Shown one piece after another: positions 25,818-35,191 of a stretch of DNA of 64,000 nucleotides (position 1 is the stretch's first letter; every line of letters begins with the position of its first letter). Source of the DNA: Alphaproteobacteria bacterium LSUCC0396 (lineage in GTDB: Bacteria; Pseudomonadota; Alphaproteobacteria; Puniceispirillales; Puniceispirillaceae); assembly GCA_041228345.1 (NCBI GenBank), contig CP166131.1, positions 930,001-994,000 on the forward strand, in the 5' to 3' direction. Made by a program: the position numbers and the translations under genes. The notes beneath the pieces were generated by a model, which was not told the DNA's origin, made no database searches, and worked only from the letters and a program-made list of their open reading frames with translations.

Positions 25818-27020
25818 CTAGCGCTCCACTAACTTTACGCGGCTGTTAAACCAGTTCATGAAAGCTGCGGTCAAAAGCGAGAATGTTAGATAGACCATCA
25901 TCATCATAAAGATCATCTCGATCTCTTTACCAACTTGGTTTAACGCTGTACCGGCAAAAACCGAGACAAGTTCGGGGTAGGCAATAGCCACCGCCAAGGA
26001 GGAGTTTTTAGTCAAGTTAAGATATTGTGAGGTCAGCGGCGGAATGATCACTCGCATCGCTTGTGGAATAATTACCAATCGTAAAGTGATGTTTGGTCTA
26101 ATGCCCAAAGCAAAAGCAGCTTCTGTCTGGCCTCGATTGACAGCCAGAATACCAGCCCGCACAATTTCAGCAATAAAAGCCGCAGTATACAGTGCAAGTG
26201 CAAAAAGCACAGCCAACATTTCAGGAACCACAGCCATCCCAAAGCCATCCTGATACCCCCGCCTTAATTTCGGACCTGTATCCTTAAACTCTGGAAAACT
26301 CCAATCTAACGGTGAACCAGTTAAGTAAAACGCAATAGATGGAACAACTATCAAGATACCGAGCACCATCCAAAACACCGGTAATATCTGACCTGTGTCA
26401 GCTTGCCTTATAGATGCATATTTTTTTAAATAGAAACCCAACAAGATAGCCAGAAGCACGGCCATAATAGTGATGTAAAAATATTGGCCAACAACCGGAG
26501 CAGGCAGGTATAGACCGGTAATGTTCAATCCCGCCATGCCACCAAAAAGCTCTATCTTTTCTCTTTTGCCCGGCAAGAGACGAAGAACAGCAAAATACCA
26601 GAAAAACAGTTGTAAAAGCAGAGGAACATTTCTCACAACCTCAATATAGATGGTTGCAAAAGTTCTAAGGATTAGATTCTCTGAAAGCCTCATTATGCCA
26701 ACAACAAATCCAATTACTGTTGCTGCAAGAATTCCCAGGAACGCAACAATCGTGGTATTGATAATACCTATAAAATAAACATCAAGATAGGTTGACCGCC
26801 CAACCTCATAGTCAAGTACCCAAGTTCCTAAAGTTGGAATGATTTGAAAACCAGAAGTGCGGCTCAGAAAATCAAACCCAAGTGTTTTCCCCTGGTTGGT
26901 AAGATTATCGACTGTATTGCTAAAAAGCCAATGACCTGCAAGCACCAGTGAAAGGCCCAAAAGCACTTGAAAAAACAAACCTCGGAACTTGGTATCATTT
27001 ATCAGTTTTTCAAGGCGCAC
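25818..27020 (-). CDS. aapQ: General L-amino acid ABC transporter permease AapQ
   Basis: A 400-residue permease. It has a first helix (GLFFQVLLGLSLVLAGHWLF), a large extracytoplasmic insertion and the permease domain IVRAGILAVNRGQTEAAFA with LRLVIIPQAMRVIIPPLTSQ. It pairs with AapM and docks AapJ. To the eye its codons are more A/T-ended than those of aapM. It follows aapJ after a 107-bp gap carrying a hairpin. Confidence 0.92.
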   Translation of the reverse strand: MRLEKLINDTKFRGLFFQVLLGLSLVLAGHWLFSNTVDNLTNQGKTLGFDFLSRTSGFQIIPTLGTWVLDYEVGRSTYLDVYFIGIINTTIVAFLGILAATVIGFVVGIMRLSENLILRTFATIYIEVVRNVPLLLQLFFWYFAVLRLLPGKREKIELFGGMAGLNITGLYLPAPVVGQYFYITIMAVLLAILLGFYLKKYASIRQADTGQILPVFWMVLGILIVVPSIAFYLTGSPLDWSFPEFKDTGPKLRRGYQDGFGMAVVPEMLAVLFALALYTAAFIAEIVRAGILAVNRGQTEAAFALGIRPNITLRLVIIPQAMRVIIPPLTSQYLNLTKNSSLAVAIAYPELVSVFAGTALNQVGKEIEMIFMMMMVYLTFSLLTAAFMNWFNSRVKLVER

Positions 27021-27068
27021 AGACTTCCCCGTCGTTTATTCCAAAAAATATCGTTCGATATACACACT

Positions 27069-27108
27069 AAAAAAACATGTCCAACACGAGTACGCGCGCT
27101 GGACATGT
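27069..27108 (-). terminator. Intercistronic hairpin/terminator between aapJ and aapQ
   Basis: ACATGTCCA (27075-27083) and TGGACATGT (27100-27108) form a perfect 9-bp stem. On the minus strand it is followed by seven T. It sits 20 bp past the aapJ stop. Partial termination here would yield excess aapJ mRNA. Confidence 0.8.
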
Positions 27109-27127
27109 ATCACTTCAGTTTTAATTA

Positions 27128-28159
27128 TTAGCGAATTGGAGGCGCGTACATGATCCCGCCATTGTTCCAAAGTGCGTTTACGCCTCTTGCCAGCTTGAGT
27201 GGTGTGTTAAGACCAACGTGCTTTTCATAGCTTTCGCCGTAGTTGCCAACCTTAAGGATGATATTATAGGCCCAGTCGTTTGACAGTCCAAGCTCTTCAC
27301 CAAACTTACCCTCTTTACCAATCAAGCGTGCAACTGCGGGGGCCAAATCTGCCTGGAACTTCTTCATATTTACATTCTTTGAAGAAATCCCCATCTCTTC
27401 CGCGTTAATCATCGCGTTCAAAGACCAACGCACAATGTTGAACCACTGATCATCACCCTGACGAACAACTGGACCAAGAGGCTCTTTGGAAATGATTTCA
27501 GGCAAAACTACATGACTGTCTGGCTGTGTTAGCTTGCCACGCTGAGCAGCAAGACCTGACCGGTCAGTAGTATAAACATCACAACGACCCGCATCATATG
27601 CCGCCACGACTTCGTCTGCTTTTTCAAAAGCCACTAGCTTAAAGCTCATACCGTTTGCACGGAAGTAATCTGTAATATTAAGCTCAGTGGTGGTTCCGGT
27701 GTTCGTGCAAATATTTGCACCATCGAGTTCTTTTGCAGACTTAACACCAAGTGATGTGGGAACCATCATCCCCTGACCATCATAGTAGTTTACGCCGGCA
27801 AAGTTTAGGCCAAGCTGCGTGTCACGGGTCATTGTCCATGTTGTATTACGTGACAAAATATCAATTTCGCCAGAGCTCAGCGCGGTAAAACGCTGTTTAG
27901 CTGATAGAGCCGAGTATTTAACTTTTTCTGGGTCACCAAACACTGCAGCTGCTACCGCCCGACAAAGGTCAACGTCTAGCCCGGTCCACTTGCCTGCATC
28001 ATCAGCGTTTGAGAATCCAGGTAGGCCCTGTGATACTCCGCACTGGACAAATCCCTTGGCCTTTACAGCTTCAAGAGTGGTTGCTGCGTTGGCTGATGCG
28101 ATCGCACCGAAACCCACTGCTGCGCCGCAAAGCGCAGATAAAAACGAAAGTTTCTTCAT
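27128..28159 (-). CDS. aapJ: General L-amino acid ABC transporter periplasmic binding protein
   Basis: A 343-residue receptor with signal peptide MKKLSFLSALCGAAVGFGAI...ANA. Family 3 solute-binding blocks follow (VKAKGFVQCGVSQGLPGFSN, WTGLDVDLCRAVAAAVFGDP, LSSGEIDILSRNTTWTMTRD and YDAGRCDVYTTDRSGLAAQR). It captures a broad range of L-amino acids for AapQMP. It is the first gene of the operon, with a 608-bp gene-free region upstream and a hairpin directly downstream. Confidence 0.93.
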   Translation of the reverse strand: MKKLSFLSALCGAAVGFGAIASANAATTLEAVKAKGFVQCGVSQGLPGFSNADDAGKWTGLDVDLCRAVAAAVFGDPEKVKYSALSAKQRFTALSSGEIDILSRNTTWTMTRDTQLGLNFAGVNYYDGQGMMVPTSLGVKSAKELDGANICTNTGTTTELNITDYFRANGMSFKLVAFEKADEVVAAYDAGRCDVYTTDRSGLAAQRGKLTQPDSHVVLPEIISKEPLGPVVRQGDDQWFNIVRWSLNAMINAEEMGISSKNVNMKKFQADLAPAVARLIGKEGKFGEELGLSNDWAYNIILKVGNYGESYEKHVGLNTPLKLARGVNALWNNGGIMYAPPIR

Positions 28160-28767
28160 TGTGTCACCTCTAAAATAGTTTTCATTACTTAAAACGTAGA
28201 TTGCCGCGCATATTACTGTTCAAACCGGAAGCTTAGCAATGAGAAAACCGTGGTTTGTCCCCCCAAAGCACGAATTCCGGCTTAATTAGTCGAATTTTGC
28301 ATTAAACGGTCTCAAAAACCGCCTTTTTTACTATCGATTTCGTTTTTGTGTATACAATCTATGGCTGATTGTATGATATCAGGCAGAATCGCTGATTTGA
28401 TTAATATTATAGACAATCTGATTCTCCAGCATCGCCGATCTCTATGGTGTTTGTGATTCACGTTTGTTAATGGAGACGCAAAGATTGGTCTTGGCCGCGT
28501 GAGTGGCTTGATTGCCAGTTGCACGCGCAAGGGCGGCAGAGGCGCGTCGCCCAGAGCTATTATATTTCCTGATTCTGGCCGTTAACTTTGACTGATGTTG
28601 GTCATCACATCGAGCGATGCCGATTGACACTGTTGATATCAGGCGGCAATGTCGCACCGGCTGGTTGCCAGCTCGTCGGGGCAACCCCCCAACATCAACA
28701 AGTCACGTCAACCAGTCACGTCAACAAATCTCATAAATCGCTCAACTAATTATTTGCGTTAGGGTCC
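28160..28767. other. Gene-free regulatory interval upstream of aapJ
   Basis: These 608 bp lie between divergent aapJ and an EamA gene. Short frames inside have no ribosome binding site or recognisable motif. Two features stand out. An 8-bp palindrome TGTATACA (28349-28356) with a related GATTGTATGAT downstream resembles GntR-type sites. A direct repeat AGTCACGTCAAC occurs at 28701-28712 and 28714-28725, just ahead of the EamA gene. No structured RNA was recognised. Confidence 0.4.
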
Positions 28768-29682
28768 ATGTTCATGCCGCGTTACTTTGCCAGATTTCTT
28801 GCTGATAATCCGCACCGTTTTGGTACGATCCTGGCGCTAATCGGGGTCTTGGTGCTAACGCCCGATACACTGGTGATCCGCCTTTCCGGCCTCGAACGCT
28901 GGGCGCTAATGGGGTGGCGCGGGGTTTTAATGGGGGCGATGTCTTTGCTGTTATGGCGATTATTCCTTACCCGAAATCCGCGCGGCGAATGGCGCAGCCT
29001 TGCCAGCTGGCAAGGGCTGTTAGTGATCGCAGCCTTCAGCATGAATTCGGCCACCTTCACCCTTGGCATTGTCGAGACATCAGCGACGGTTGTGCTAACC
29101 GCGGTCGCGACCATGCCGATTTTTGCTGCAATCCTCTCGTTTTTCATGCTTGGCGAGCGTCAGGGATGGCTGGGTTGGCTGGCAATCACCGCAGCCATGT
29201 GCGGGGTTGTGATTGTTGTTATGGATGGCGGTAATGCAATTGGCAGCCCGGATGGGTCGGTGCTGCTTGGCGGGATTTTTGGCGTGCTGACGGCGGCAGG
29301 CCTTGCCCTTACCTTTACCATGGCCCGAAAATATAACGACCTCGGCATTTTGCCTGCGGCGGCGCTTGGCGCGATGATCAGTGGCTTTATCGGCCTGTTT
29401 TTAAGCGATATCAGCACCATCACCAATGTACCCATATGGACAGTCCTGACGATGGGGCTGATTATTCTGCCCATTTCGTTTACCTGCCTTAATCTGGCGC
29501 CGCGCTATACCAGTTCGGCCATTGTCAGCCTGCTTATGCTATTGGAAATGGTGATCGGCCCTTTCTGGGTCTGGCTTGGTGTTGGTGAACAGCCTACCCT
29601 TATCATGATTGCTGGCGCGGGTTTTGTTGCATTGGTGCTGACGCTGCATATTCTGCGCACCCAATGGTTTTCCGGCAGCTAA
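28768..29682 (+). CDS. EamA/DMT-family transporter
   Basis: A 304-residue ten-helix protein. Two EamA repeats are visible, the first around RFGTILALIGVLVLTPDTLV and FTLGIVETSATVVLTAVATM, the second around VLLGGIFGVLTAAGLALTFT. GTTAGGG precedes the ATG. The phrase STPDTL-like PDTLVIRLS near the start is typical of a marine alphaproteobacterial DMT subgroup annotated only as drug/metabolite exporters. The neighbour downstream is convergent. Confidence 0.8.
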   Translation: MFMPRYFARFLADNPHRFGTILALIGVLVLTPDTLVIRLSGLERWALMGWRGVLMGAMSLLLWRLFLTRNPRGEWRSLASWQGLLVIAAFSMNSATFTLGIVETSATVVLTAVATMPIFAAILSFFMLGERQGWLGWLAITAAMCGVVIVVMDGGNAIGSPDGSVLLGGIFGVLTAAGLALTFTMARKYNDLGILPAAALGAMISGFIGLFLSDISTITNVPIWTVLTMGLIILPISFTCLNLAPRYTSSAIVSLLMLLEMVIGPFWVWLGVGEQPTLIMIAGAGFVALVLTLHILRTQWFSGS

Positions 29683-29717
29683 GCGTTAAATAAAGCTGGC
29701 ATGACCTAAAAGTGGGG

Positions 29718-30209
29718 TTAATGCGCCGATGGGCCAGACAGTGATGAGCCGCGCCAATTTGCATCTGGGCTATTCGGCTCACAGTCTAATCCTGCCGCAA
29801 GAATTGCCGTAATTGCGCAATATTCATCTTTTTCCGATGTGTCGCCGCTGACCCCGACCGCACCAATGACCGTTCCATCATCAGCCAGCACCAGCACGCC
29901 GCCCGGTACCGGCACGAACGCACCATCTGCAACGGCCGCAAGTGCGGCCTGAAAACTTGGACGGGTTGCCAGCCGGTCACGGATCAGGCGGCTGGACATT
30001 CCCATACCAAGCGCCCCCCATGCCTTGCCGCGCGCAATGTCAAAACGCATCAGGCCAGACCCATCTTCAGACTGGCTAGCAATGGTCTTGCCAGCCGCAT
30101 CAAGCACCACAATTGTCAGCGGCAACATAGTTTCCGCCCGCGCCGTGCCAATCGCACAATTTATAATGCCGAGAGCCGCCTCAAGCGGAAGAGTGACTTG
30201 CAATCGCAT
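29718..30209 (-). CDS. GlcG/HbpS-family protein (DUF336)
   Basis: A 163-residue protein of the Cob(I)-adenosyltransferase-like GlcG/HbpS fold. Blocks seen are PLTIVVLDAAGKTIASQSEDG, RGKAWGALGMGMSSR, FVPVPGGVLVLADDGTVIGAVGVSG and DEYCAITAI. Some members bind haem or degradation products; others sit in glycolate or diol operons without a known role. It is followed by a GST-type gene upstream on the same strand. A tandem 16-bp repeat (30225-30256) lies between the two. Confidence 0.8.
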   Translation of the reverse strand: MRLQVTLPLEAALGIINCAIGTARAETMLPLTIVVLDAAGKTIASQSEDGSGLMRFDIARGKAWGALGMGMSSRLIRDRLATRPSFQAALAAVADGAFVPVPGGVLVLADDGTVIGAVGVSGDTSEKDEYCAITAILAAGLDCEPNSPDANWRGSSLSGPSAH

Positions 30210-30224
30210 CGCGGATCCCTTTCT

Positions 30225-30256
30225 TGCCCAGCCGGACTTTTGCCCAGCCGGACTTT
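30225..30256. repeat. Two tandem 16-bp repeats
   Basis: TGCCCAGCCGGACTTT occurs twice without a gap, between the GST-like gene and the GlcG/HbpS gene. It is probably a replication-slippage duplication just ahead of the downstream gene. Confidence 0.7.
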
Positions 30257-30278
30257 TTTACCAAGCTACATGGTGCAT

Positions 30279-30890
30279 CTATTCTTTTGGCGGCAAGCTT
30301 TCATCATAGCCCGGTACAGCCGCAGCAAAATCAGCCAGCCACCCGGCAAGGTTGGGCGCATGGTCACGCCAATTAACCTGCTTGCGGAAATCCAGATAAT
30401 CCAACACACAAGCAAGACCAATTTCCGCCACATCTGGCATGGTGCCGTTTTTATAGCTTGGGTTACTGGCGGCAACCAGTTCAAGGCCGCGGATGATTTT
30501 GCCGCGCTGACGCTCGACAACTGAATCGACATATTTGTCTTCAGGGCGCATCCGCCGCTCATAAATCACCAGAATCGCGGCATCTAAAATACCATCCATC
30601 AGCGCCGCACGGGTCAGCACATCATAGCGCGCCGCACCGGCCGCCGGAATAATCTTGCCACCACCGGCCTTGGCATCAAGATATTCCATGATGACACGGC
30701 TGTCATAATAGGTATAGCCGTCATCTTCGAGTGCCGGAATTTTGCCAAGCGGATTCACCGTGCAGATGCCATCATTCGGATCCATCGTATCGGTTAAAAC
30801 GGGCGTAACCTGATCAGCAAAACCAAGGATATAAGTTGCCATTTTAACTTTACGGCCAAAGGGCGAAGACGGGCTTGAACGCAGCTGCAT
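30279..30890 (-). CDS. Glutathione S-transferase family protein
   Basis: A 203-residue cytosolic GST. The thioredoxin-like N-terminal domain starts MQLRSSPSSPFGRKVKMATYIL, with the candidate catalytic Ser in SSPFGRK, the cis-Pro in NPLGKIPAL and the glutathione contact in YYDSRVIMEYLD. The helical C-terminal domain follows (PDVAEIGLACVLDYLDFR). It conjugates or isomerises electrophiles using glutathione; the substrate is unknown. It is the first gene of a pair with the GlcG/HbpS gene. Confidence 0.85.
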   Translation of the reverse strand: MQLRSSPSSPFGRKVKMATYILGFADQVTPVLTDTMDPNDGICTVNPLGKIPALEDDGYTYYDSRVIMEYLDAKAGGGKIIPAAGAARYDVLTRAALMDGILDAAILVIYERRMRPEDKYVDSVVERQRGKIIRGLELVAASNPSYKNGTMPDVAEIGLACVLDYLDFRKQVNWRDHAPNLAGWLADFAAAVPGYDESLPPKE

Positions 30891-31133
30891 TGGGGTAACT
30901 CCTTACCTGAAGATAATGGTCAACACGGCCCAGTAGCCGCGCCTGCTTTAGGCCAGCCTTTTACCGGTGCTCATCACCATTGAAAAGCATGGTCATAAAA
31001 ACAGATCAAAGCCTAAATCCAAGCCGCATGAAATGCCAGCCGAATTTATCATTTACAGATTATGGCTAAAGAACCGGACACCACCGCAAGATTATGCAAG
31101 GCTATCGCCCCTAACGGCGCGTCATCCACCAGC

Positions 31134-32093
31134 CTAAAGCAGATCGCGCGGGCGATTACCGGCAAAGAATGCGTCGAGATTATCCAACGCCCGAAATCCC
31201 ATTGCATCACGCGTGGCACCGGTCGAACTGCCAATGTGGGGCAGCATAAACACATTATCATATTTCGACAGAGCCGGATTGCCGCCGGGTTCAGTCACAA
31301 AACAATCGAGCCCGGCGGCTGCCAGCTTGCCAGTGTCAAGCGCCGCCATTAAGGCCGTCTCATCAACCAATGCACCACGCGCCACATTCACAAACACCGC
31401 ACCATCAGGTAACATCGCAAATTTCTCGGCCGTCATCATGCCCCGGGTTTGCGGTGTCGCCGGACAATGAAGCGACAGGAAATCAGATAGAGGTAACAAC
31501 GATTCCAGACTGTCATGATAGGTTGCCCCCTGTGCCAAATCATCAGGCAAAGGGTTGCGATTATAGTAATGCACATCCATCTCTAGGCCGCGCGCATTGC
31601 GTGCCATCGCTTGCCCAACCCGGCCCATACCAACAATGCCGAGCCGTGCGCCAGTAACTTGCTTGCCAACCATAAAGGACGGCGACCAAAAATCCCAGTC
31701 TCCGTCTCGAACCATACGGTCGCCCTCAACGGCGCGCCGTGCAGCGCCAAGCATTAGCAATAGCGAAATCTCTGCGGTCGCGTCTGACAGCACATCTGGC
31801 GTATTCGTCACAACGATACCGCGTGCCGCAAAGGCAGCCAGATCGCAATGGTCAGTTCCAACCGAATAATTCGCTACGATCTTAAGTCGTGAATCGAGCG
31901 CGGCAACAATATCGGCGGTGAAATGCTCTGAATGGCAGGCAATCATCCCATCCACCTTGGCACTCATCGCGATAATATCGGCACGATCATAGGGGATGTC
32001 GTCATGATTAACGATGATGTCATAGTCGCGTTCGGCGCGCGCCAAAGTGGCATCAGACAAACGGCGGGCAATCCAGATTACGGGGCGTGTCAT
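31134..32093 (-). CDS. D-2-hydroxyacid dehydrogenase (glyoxylate/hydroxypyruvate reductase-like)
   Basis: A 319-residue NAD(P)-dependent enzyme. The Rossmann site is LGIVGMGRVGQAMA with a basic residue after the second strand (YYNRNPL), suggesting NADPH. The catalytic Arg lies in NVARGALVDE, the Glu in CFVTEPGGNPAL and the His in MLPHIGSSTGATR. Such enzymes reduce glyoxylate or hydroxypyruvate. Two TTG codons precede the ATG at 32093; GGAAAG upstream favours the ATG. Single gene. Confidence 0.88.
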   Translation of the reverse strand: MTRPVIWIARRLSDATLARAERDYDIIVNHDDIPYDRADIIAMSAKVDGMIACHSEHFTADIVAALDSRLKIVANYSVGTDHCDLAAFAARGIVVTNTPDVLSDATAEISLLLMLGAARRAVEGDRMVRDGDWDFWSPSFMVGKQVTGARLGIVGMGRVGQAMARNARGLEMDVHYYNRNPLPDDLAQGATYHDSLESLLPLSDFLSLHCPATPQTRGMMTAEKFAMLPDGAVFVNVARGALVDETALMAALDTGKLAAAGLDCFVTEPGGNPALSKYDNVFMLPHIGSSTGATRDAMGFRALDNLDAFFAGNRPRDLL

Positions 32094-32171
32094 CAACAAT
32101 CTTTCCGTGGTGATTAAAAAAAAACATGACTGCCAATAAGAGGTTACCGCATGGCCAGACGCATCAGCACG

Positions 32172-32375
32172 CTAGTCTTTTGTCTTACGAACAGTTTCGT
32201 CGTAAGCATCATAGACCGCCATCGCCATCACAATCAGGGCAATGATCCAGAACGGCAAGCCCCCCTTGAAACCGGCAAATCCGGCAGTGATGCTTTCCGC
32301 CAGACCTAGCACAAAAAGCAGCAAAAAGAAGGTGCCGATGGCAGCCGTGATTATCTTTGTTTTTCTATCAATCAT
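32172..32375 (-). CDS. Small two-helix membrane protein
   Basis: A 67-residue protein starting MIDRKTKIITAAIGTFFLLL, with membrane segments IITAAIGTFFLLLFVLGLAE and FWIIALIVMAMAVYDAY and a charged tail. Its ATG overlaps the amidase stop by 4 bp (32372-32375), so translation is coupled to the TRAP/amidase operon. I recognise no family. The overlap and clear topology argue that it is real. It may assist the TRAP membrane subunits, but that is a guess from position. Confidence 0.65.
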   Translation of the reverse strand: MIDRKTKIITAAIGTFFLLLFVLGLAESITAGFAGFKGGLPFWIIALIVMAMAVYDAYDETVRKTKD

Positions 32376-33736
32376 GGATCTATTCCTAAGTTTTGCGCGG
32401 GTTCTTCCGGCTCATTTTGGTTTTTGTTCAACTCGGCAAGCAACCAGCTTCCAGTGCGCAACAGCCGATCATCCTCTTCGGCGCCACCAACCAGCTGGAC
32501 ACCAATTGGCATTTCATTTTTCGATATCAGAACCGGCACTGTCAAACAGGGCAGGCCGCATAGCGTCCAGACCGTTGAAAAAATCGGATTGCCGGTGACG
32601 CCATCGCTAAATAGCGGCGCTTCACCCGGGGCTGCCGGTGTGATGATCGCATCAAAATCGTTAAAAAACGACTGGAAATAGGAAATTGCACCATGCCGAA
32701 GCCCAACCGCTTCTTGATAAGCCTCGTCACTGATCGTCGCCCCATGTGCCAACAGCTTGGCAACCTGTGGGCTAAGCTTATCGTTATGCTGTTCACGGAT
32801 CTCGGCAAGATTACGCGCGATTTCATAATATTGAATGATATTCTGTGCCTCAACGAGACCCGAGAAAGACCCCTCGGCGTCAAGCTTTTCGACCTGTCCG
32901 CCAAGCGCGTCAATGACCGCCATCATGCCCTCGCGGCTATCGTCTGATAGCTTGTCAAAATAGGGCATCTCGAACCAGACAAAATTTGGTTCGATCGGTG
33001 GTTCGCTGGAGACACCCTTCAACAGATTGGGCCGAGGGCGACAAAATGAGCTTGGATCGGCCGGATCAAATTCGGAAATTACATCGCCAACAAGCGCAAC
33101 ATCCTCGTAATACCGCGCAAAGACACCAACCTGATCAAGCGTCTCAGATGTCCTTAAAACACCCGTCCGCGGCACCATACCAGCCGAAGGTTTAAACCCA
33201 TAAACACCGCAAAAAGAGGCTGGCCGGATAACTGACCCATTGGTCTGGGTGCCAATCGCAACCGGAATATGCCCTGCCGCAACCGCAGCAGCCGAACCGG
33301 CCGACGACCCGCCCGGGCTATACTCCAGATTATGCGGGTTACGCGTTGCCGCCGGATCCATGAATGCAAATGGCGTTGTTGCGGTTTTGCCTAAAATGAC
33401 GGCCCCGGCAGCGCGCAGCCGTGATACCAAGATCGCATCATGTTCAGGCTTTCGCCCGGCCAGCGCCACACTGCCGCATTCGGTCGGCATATCGGCTGTG
33501 TCAATGATATCTTTCAGGCCAATCGGCACGCCATGCAGCGCCCCCATAGCCCGCCCTGACTGGCGTAATTGATCCATCGCTGCGGCCTGTGCAAGGGCGC
33601 CGTCACGGTCAACCCAAACCCATGCCTTTAATGATGCATCGGTCTCGGCAATGCGATCAAGCGCCGCAGTGACAAGCGCAACCGAAGTTGTCTCGCCATC
33701 ACGGATCATCTGTACCATTTGCAAAGCTGATGTCAT
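32372..33736 (-). CDS. Amidase signature-family hydrolase
   Basis: A 454-residue amidase with the Ser-cisSer-Lys machinery. The Lys lies in VPIGLKDIIDTADMPTECGS, the cis-Ser in GGSSAGSAAAVAAG and the nucleophile region is GTQTNGSVIRPASFCGVYGFKPS, where the more usual TGGS reads TNGS. Relatives hydrolyse amides, carbamoyl or aryl-acyl-amide compounds; it does not look like GatA, as no gatB or gatC is nearby. It follows dctM by 41 bp, so the TRAP system probably imports its substrate or a precursor. Confidence 0.88.
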   Translation of the reverse strand: MTSALQMVQMIRDGETTSVALVTAALDRIAETDASLKAWVWVDRDGALAQAAAMDQLRQSGRAMGALHGVPIGLKDIIDTADMPTECGSVALAGRKPEHDAILVSRLRAAGAVILGKTATTPFAFMDPAATRNPHNLEYSPGGSSAGSAAAVAAGHIPVAIGTQTNGSVIRPASFCGVYGFKPSAGMVPRTGVLRTSETLDQVGVFARYYEDVALVGDVISEFDPADPSSFCRPRPNLLKGVSSEPPIEPNFVWFEMPYFDKLSDDSREGMMAVIDALGGQVEKLDAEGSFSGLVEAQNIIQYYEIARNLAEIREQHNDKLSPQVAKLLAHGATISDEAYQEAVGLRHGAISYFQSFFNDFDAIITPAAPGEAPLFSDGVTGNPIFSTVWTLCGLPCLTVPVLISKNEMPIGVQLVGGAEEDDRLLRTGSWLLAELNKNQNEPEEPAQNLGIDP

Positions 33737-33777
33737 TCTATATTTCCTTACCCGTTGGGAGCATTAGCCCCTGATGG

Positions 33778-35145
33778 TTAGCGCGACATATCTGGACCGA
33801 ATAGATAATCAGGCAACCAGAGCGCAATGCCCGGGAACTGATAAAGCAGAACCATGGCAAACAGCACAATCCCAAGATACGGCAACAATCCCTTGAAGAT
33901 ATCCATCAGCTCAATCTGATTTTTCAACACGCCTTTCAAATAATAGGCCGACATCGCCATTGGCGGGGTCAGGAAGGATGTTTGCAGATTCAGCGCAACA
34001 AGCATCGCGAAGAAATAGGGGTTCACGCCAAAATTGTCGAGCATCGGCAGGAAGATCGGCACAAAGATGATCAAAATTTCTGACCATTCAAGCGGCCAGC
34101 CAAGCACAAAGATGATCAGCTGAACCATCACTAGAAACTGCCATGGCTCTAGGTTCATCGCCAGAACCATATGTTCAATCACATCATGCCCGCCAAGATA
34201 TGAGAAGACTGACGCAAAGGTCCATGATCCGACGAACAGCCAACAGACCATCGCCGTTGCCTTCGCTGTCAAAAACACCGATTCCTTCACCTTCGTCCAG
34301 GTCAGCGAGCGATATAATAACGCCAAAACCATACCGCCAAGCGCCCCCATCGCGGCTGCTTCGGCTGGCGTTGCCAGACCCCCAAGAATTGATCCCAGAA
34401 CCGTTGCAATCAGCAACGTTAGCGGCACAAAAGAAACAATCAGATCAAAATAGATTTTGCTGACAGGTGGCACATCTTCGGCACGCGGTTTTGGGGCTAG
34501 TGACGGGTTAAAAAACACCCGTATAATCACATAAACAATGTAGAGACCCGCCAAAATAAGGCCGGGGAACATCGCCGCCGCATAAAGCCGTAACGGTGAC
34601 AATTCAGCAATCGCTGCATAGACAATCAGCATAATCGACGGCGGGATCAAAATTCCCAGCGTGCCACCGGCACAAATCACCCCTGAGGCAAATTTTTTGT
34701 CATAACCGGCTGATGCCATTGCCGGAAAGGCCAGCAGACCCATCAGCGTTACAACCGCACCAACAATACCCGATGCTGTCGAGAACACCGCACAGGTCAG
34801 CAATGCCGCAATCGCCATTGATCCGGGCAGATTACGTGCCGCCATTTGCAGCGAATAGAACAGCCGGTTCACAATGTTCGCCCGTTCCACAACGTAACCC
34901 ATAAACAGGAACAGCGGAATCGCCACCAACGTGTCATTTTCCATGACCGAATAGGTGTTCTGGTTCAGCAAATAAAAGATATTGTTGTTCAAAAGGTCAG
35001 CAAAGCTTGTCGCGCCTTCCGAATAATAGGCGTAATAGCCAAAACCTACGCCCATCGCGAGCAGGGTAAAGGCGATCGGAAATCCCAGCAGCACCAGCAC
35101 AATGAACAGGCACAGCATTAAAATCGCAATTTCAGGATTGGTCAT
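33778..35145 (-). CDS. dctM: TRAP transporter large permease (DctM)
   Basis: A 455-residue membrane protein with about 12 helices of the DctM type. Blocks seen are IAIPLFLFMGYVVERANIVN, FSTASGIVGAVVTLMGLLAFP, CAGGTLGILIPPSIMLIVYA and PAEAAAMGALGGMVLAL. It is the Na+-coupled translocation subunit for the ligand delivered by DctP. Order on the minus strand is P, Q, M, with 46 bp between Q and M. Confidence 0.92.
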   Translation of the reverse strand: MTNPEIAILMLCLFIVLVLLGFPIAFTLLAMGVGFGYYAYYSEGATSFADLLNNNIFYLLNQNTYSVMENDTLVAIPLFLFMGYVVERANIVNRLFYSLQMAARNLPGSMAIAALLTCAVFSTASGIVGAVVTLMGLLAFPAMASAGYDKKFASGVICAGGTLGILIPPSIMLIVYAAIAELSPLRLYAAAMFPGLILAGLYIVYVIIRVFFNPSLAPKPRAEDVPPVSKIYFDLIVSFVPLTLLIATVLGSILGGLATPAEAAAMGALGGMVLALLYRSLTWTKVKESVFLTAKATAMVCWLFVGSWTFASVFSYLGGHDVIEHMVLAMNLEPWQFLVMVQLIIFVLGWPLEWSEILIIFVPIFLPMLDNFGVNPYFFAMLVALNLQTSFLTPPMAMSAYYLKGVLKNQIELMDIFKGLLPYLGIVLFAMVLLYQFPGIALWLPDYLFGPDMSR

Positions 35146-35191
35146 TTCTTGTCACTCTTTTCAACCATAAGGCCGGCATGAAGGCGAGCAA

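Noticed and set aside
28442-28684. 80-codon minus-strand frame in the aapJ upstream region
   Set aside because: No ribosome binding site and no recognisable motif; low-complexity composition.
28701-28725. CRISPR-like repeat
   Set aside because: Only two 12-bp copies separated by one base; a local duplication, not an array.
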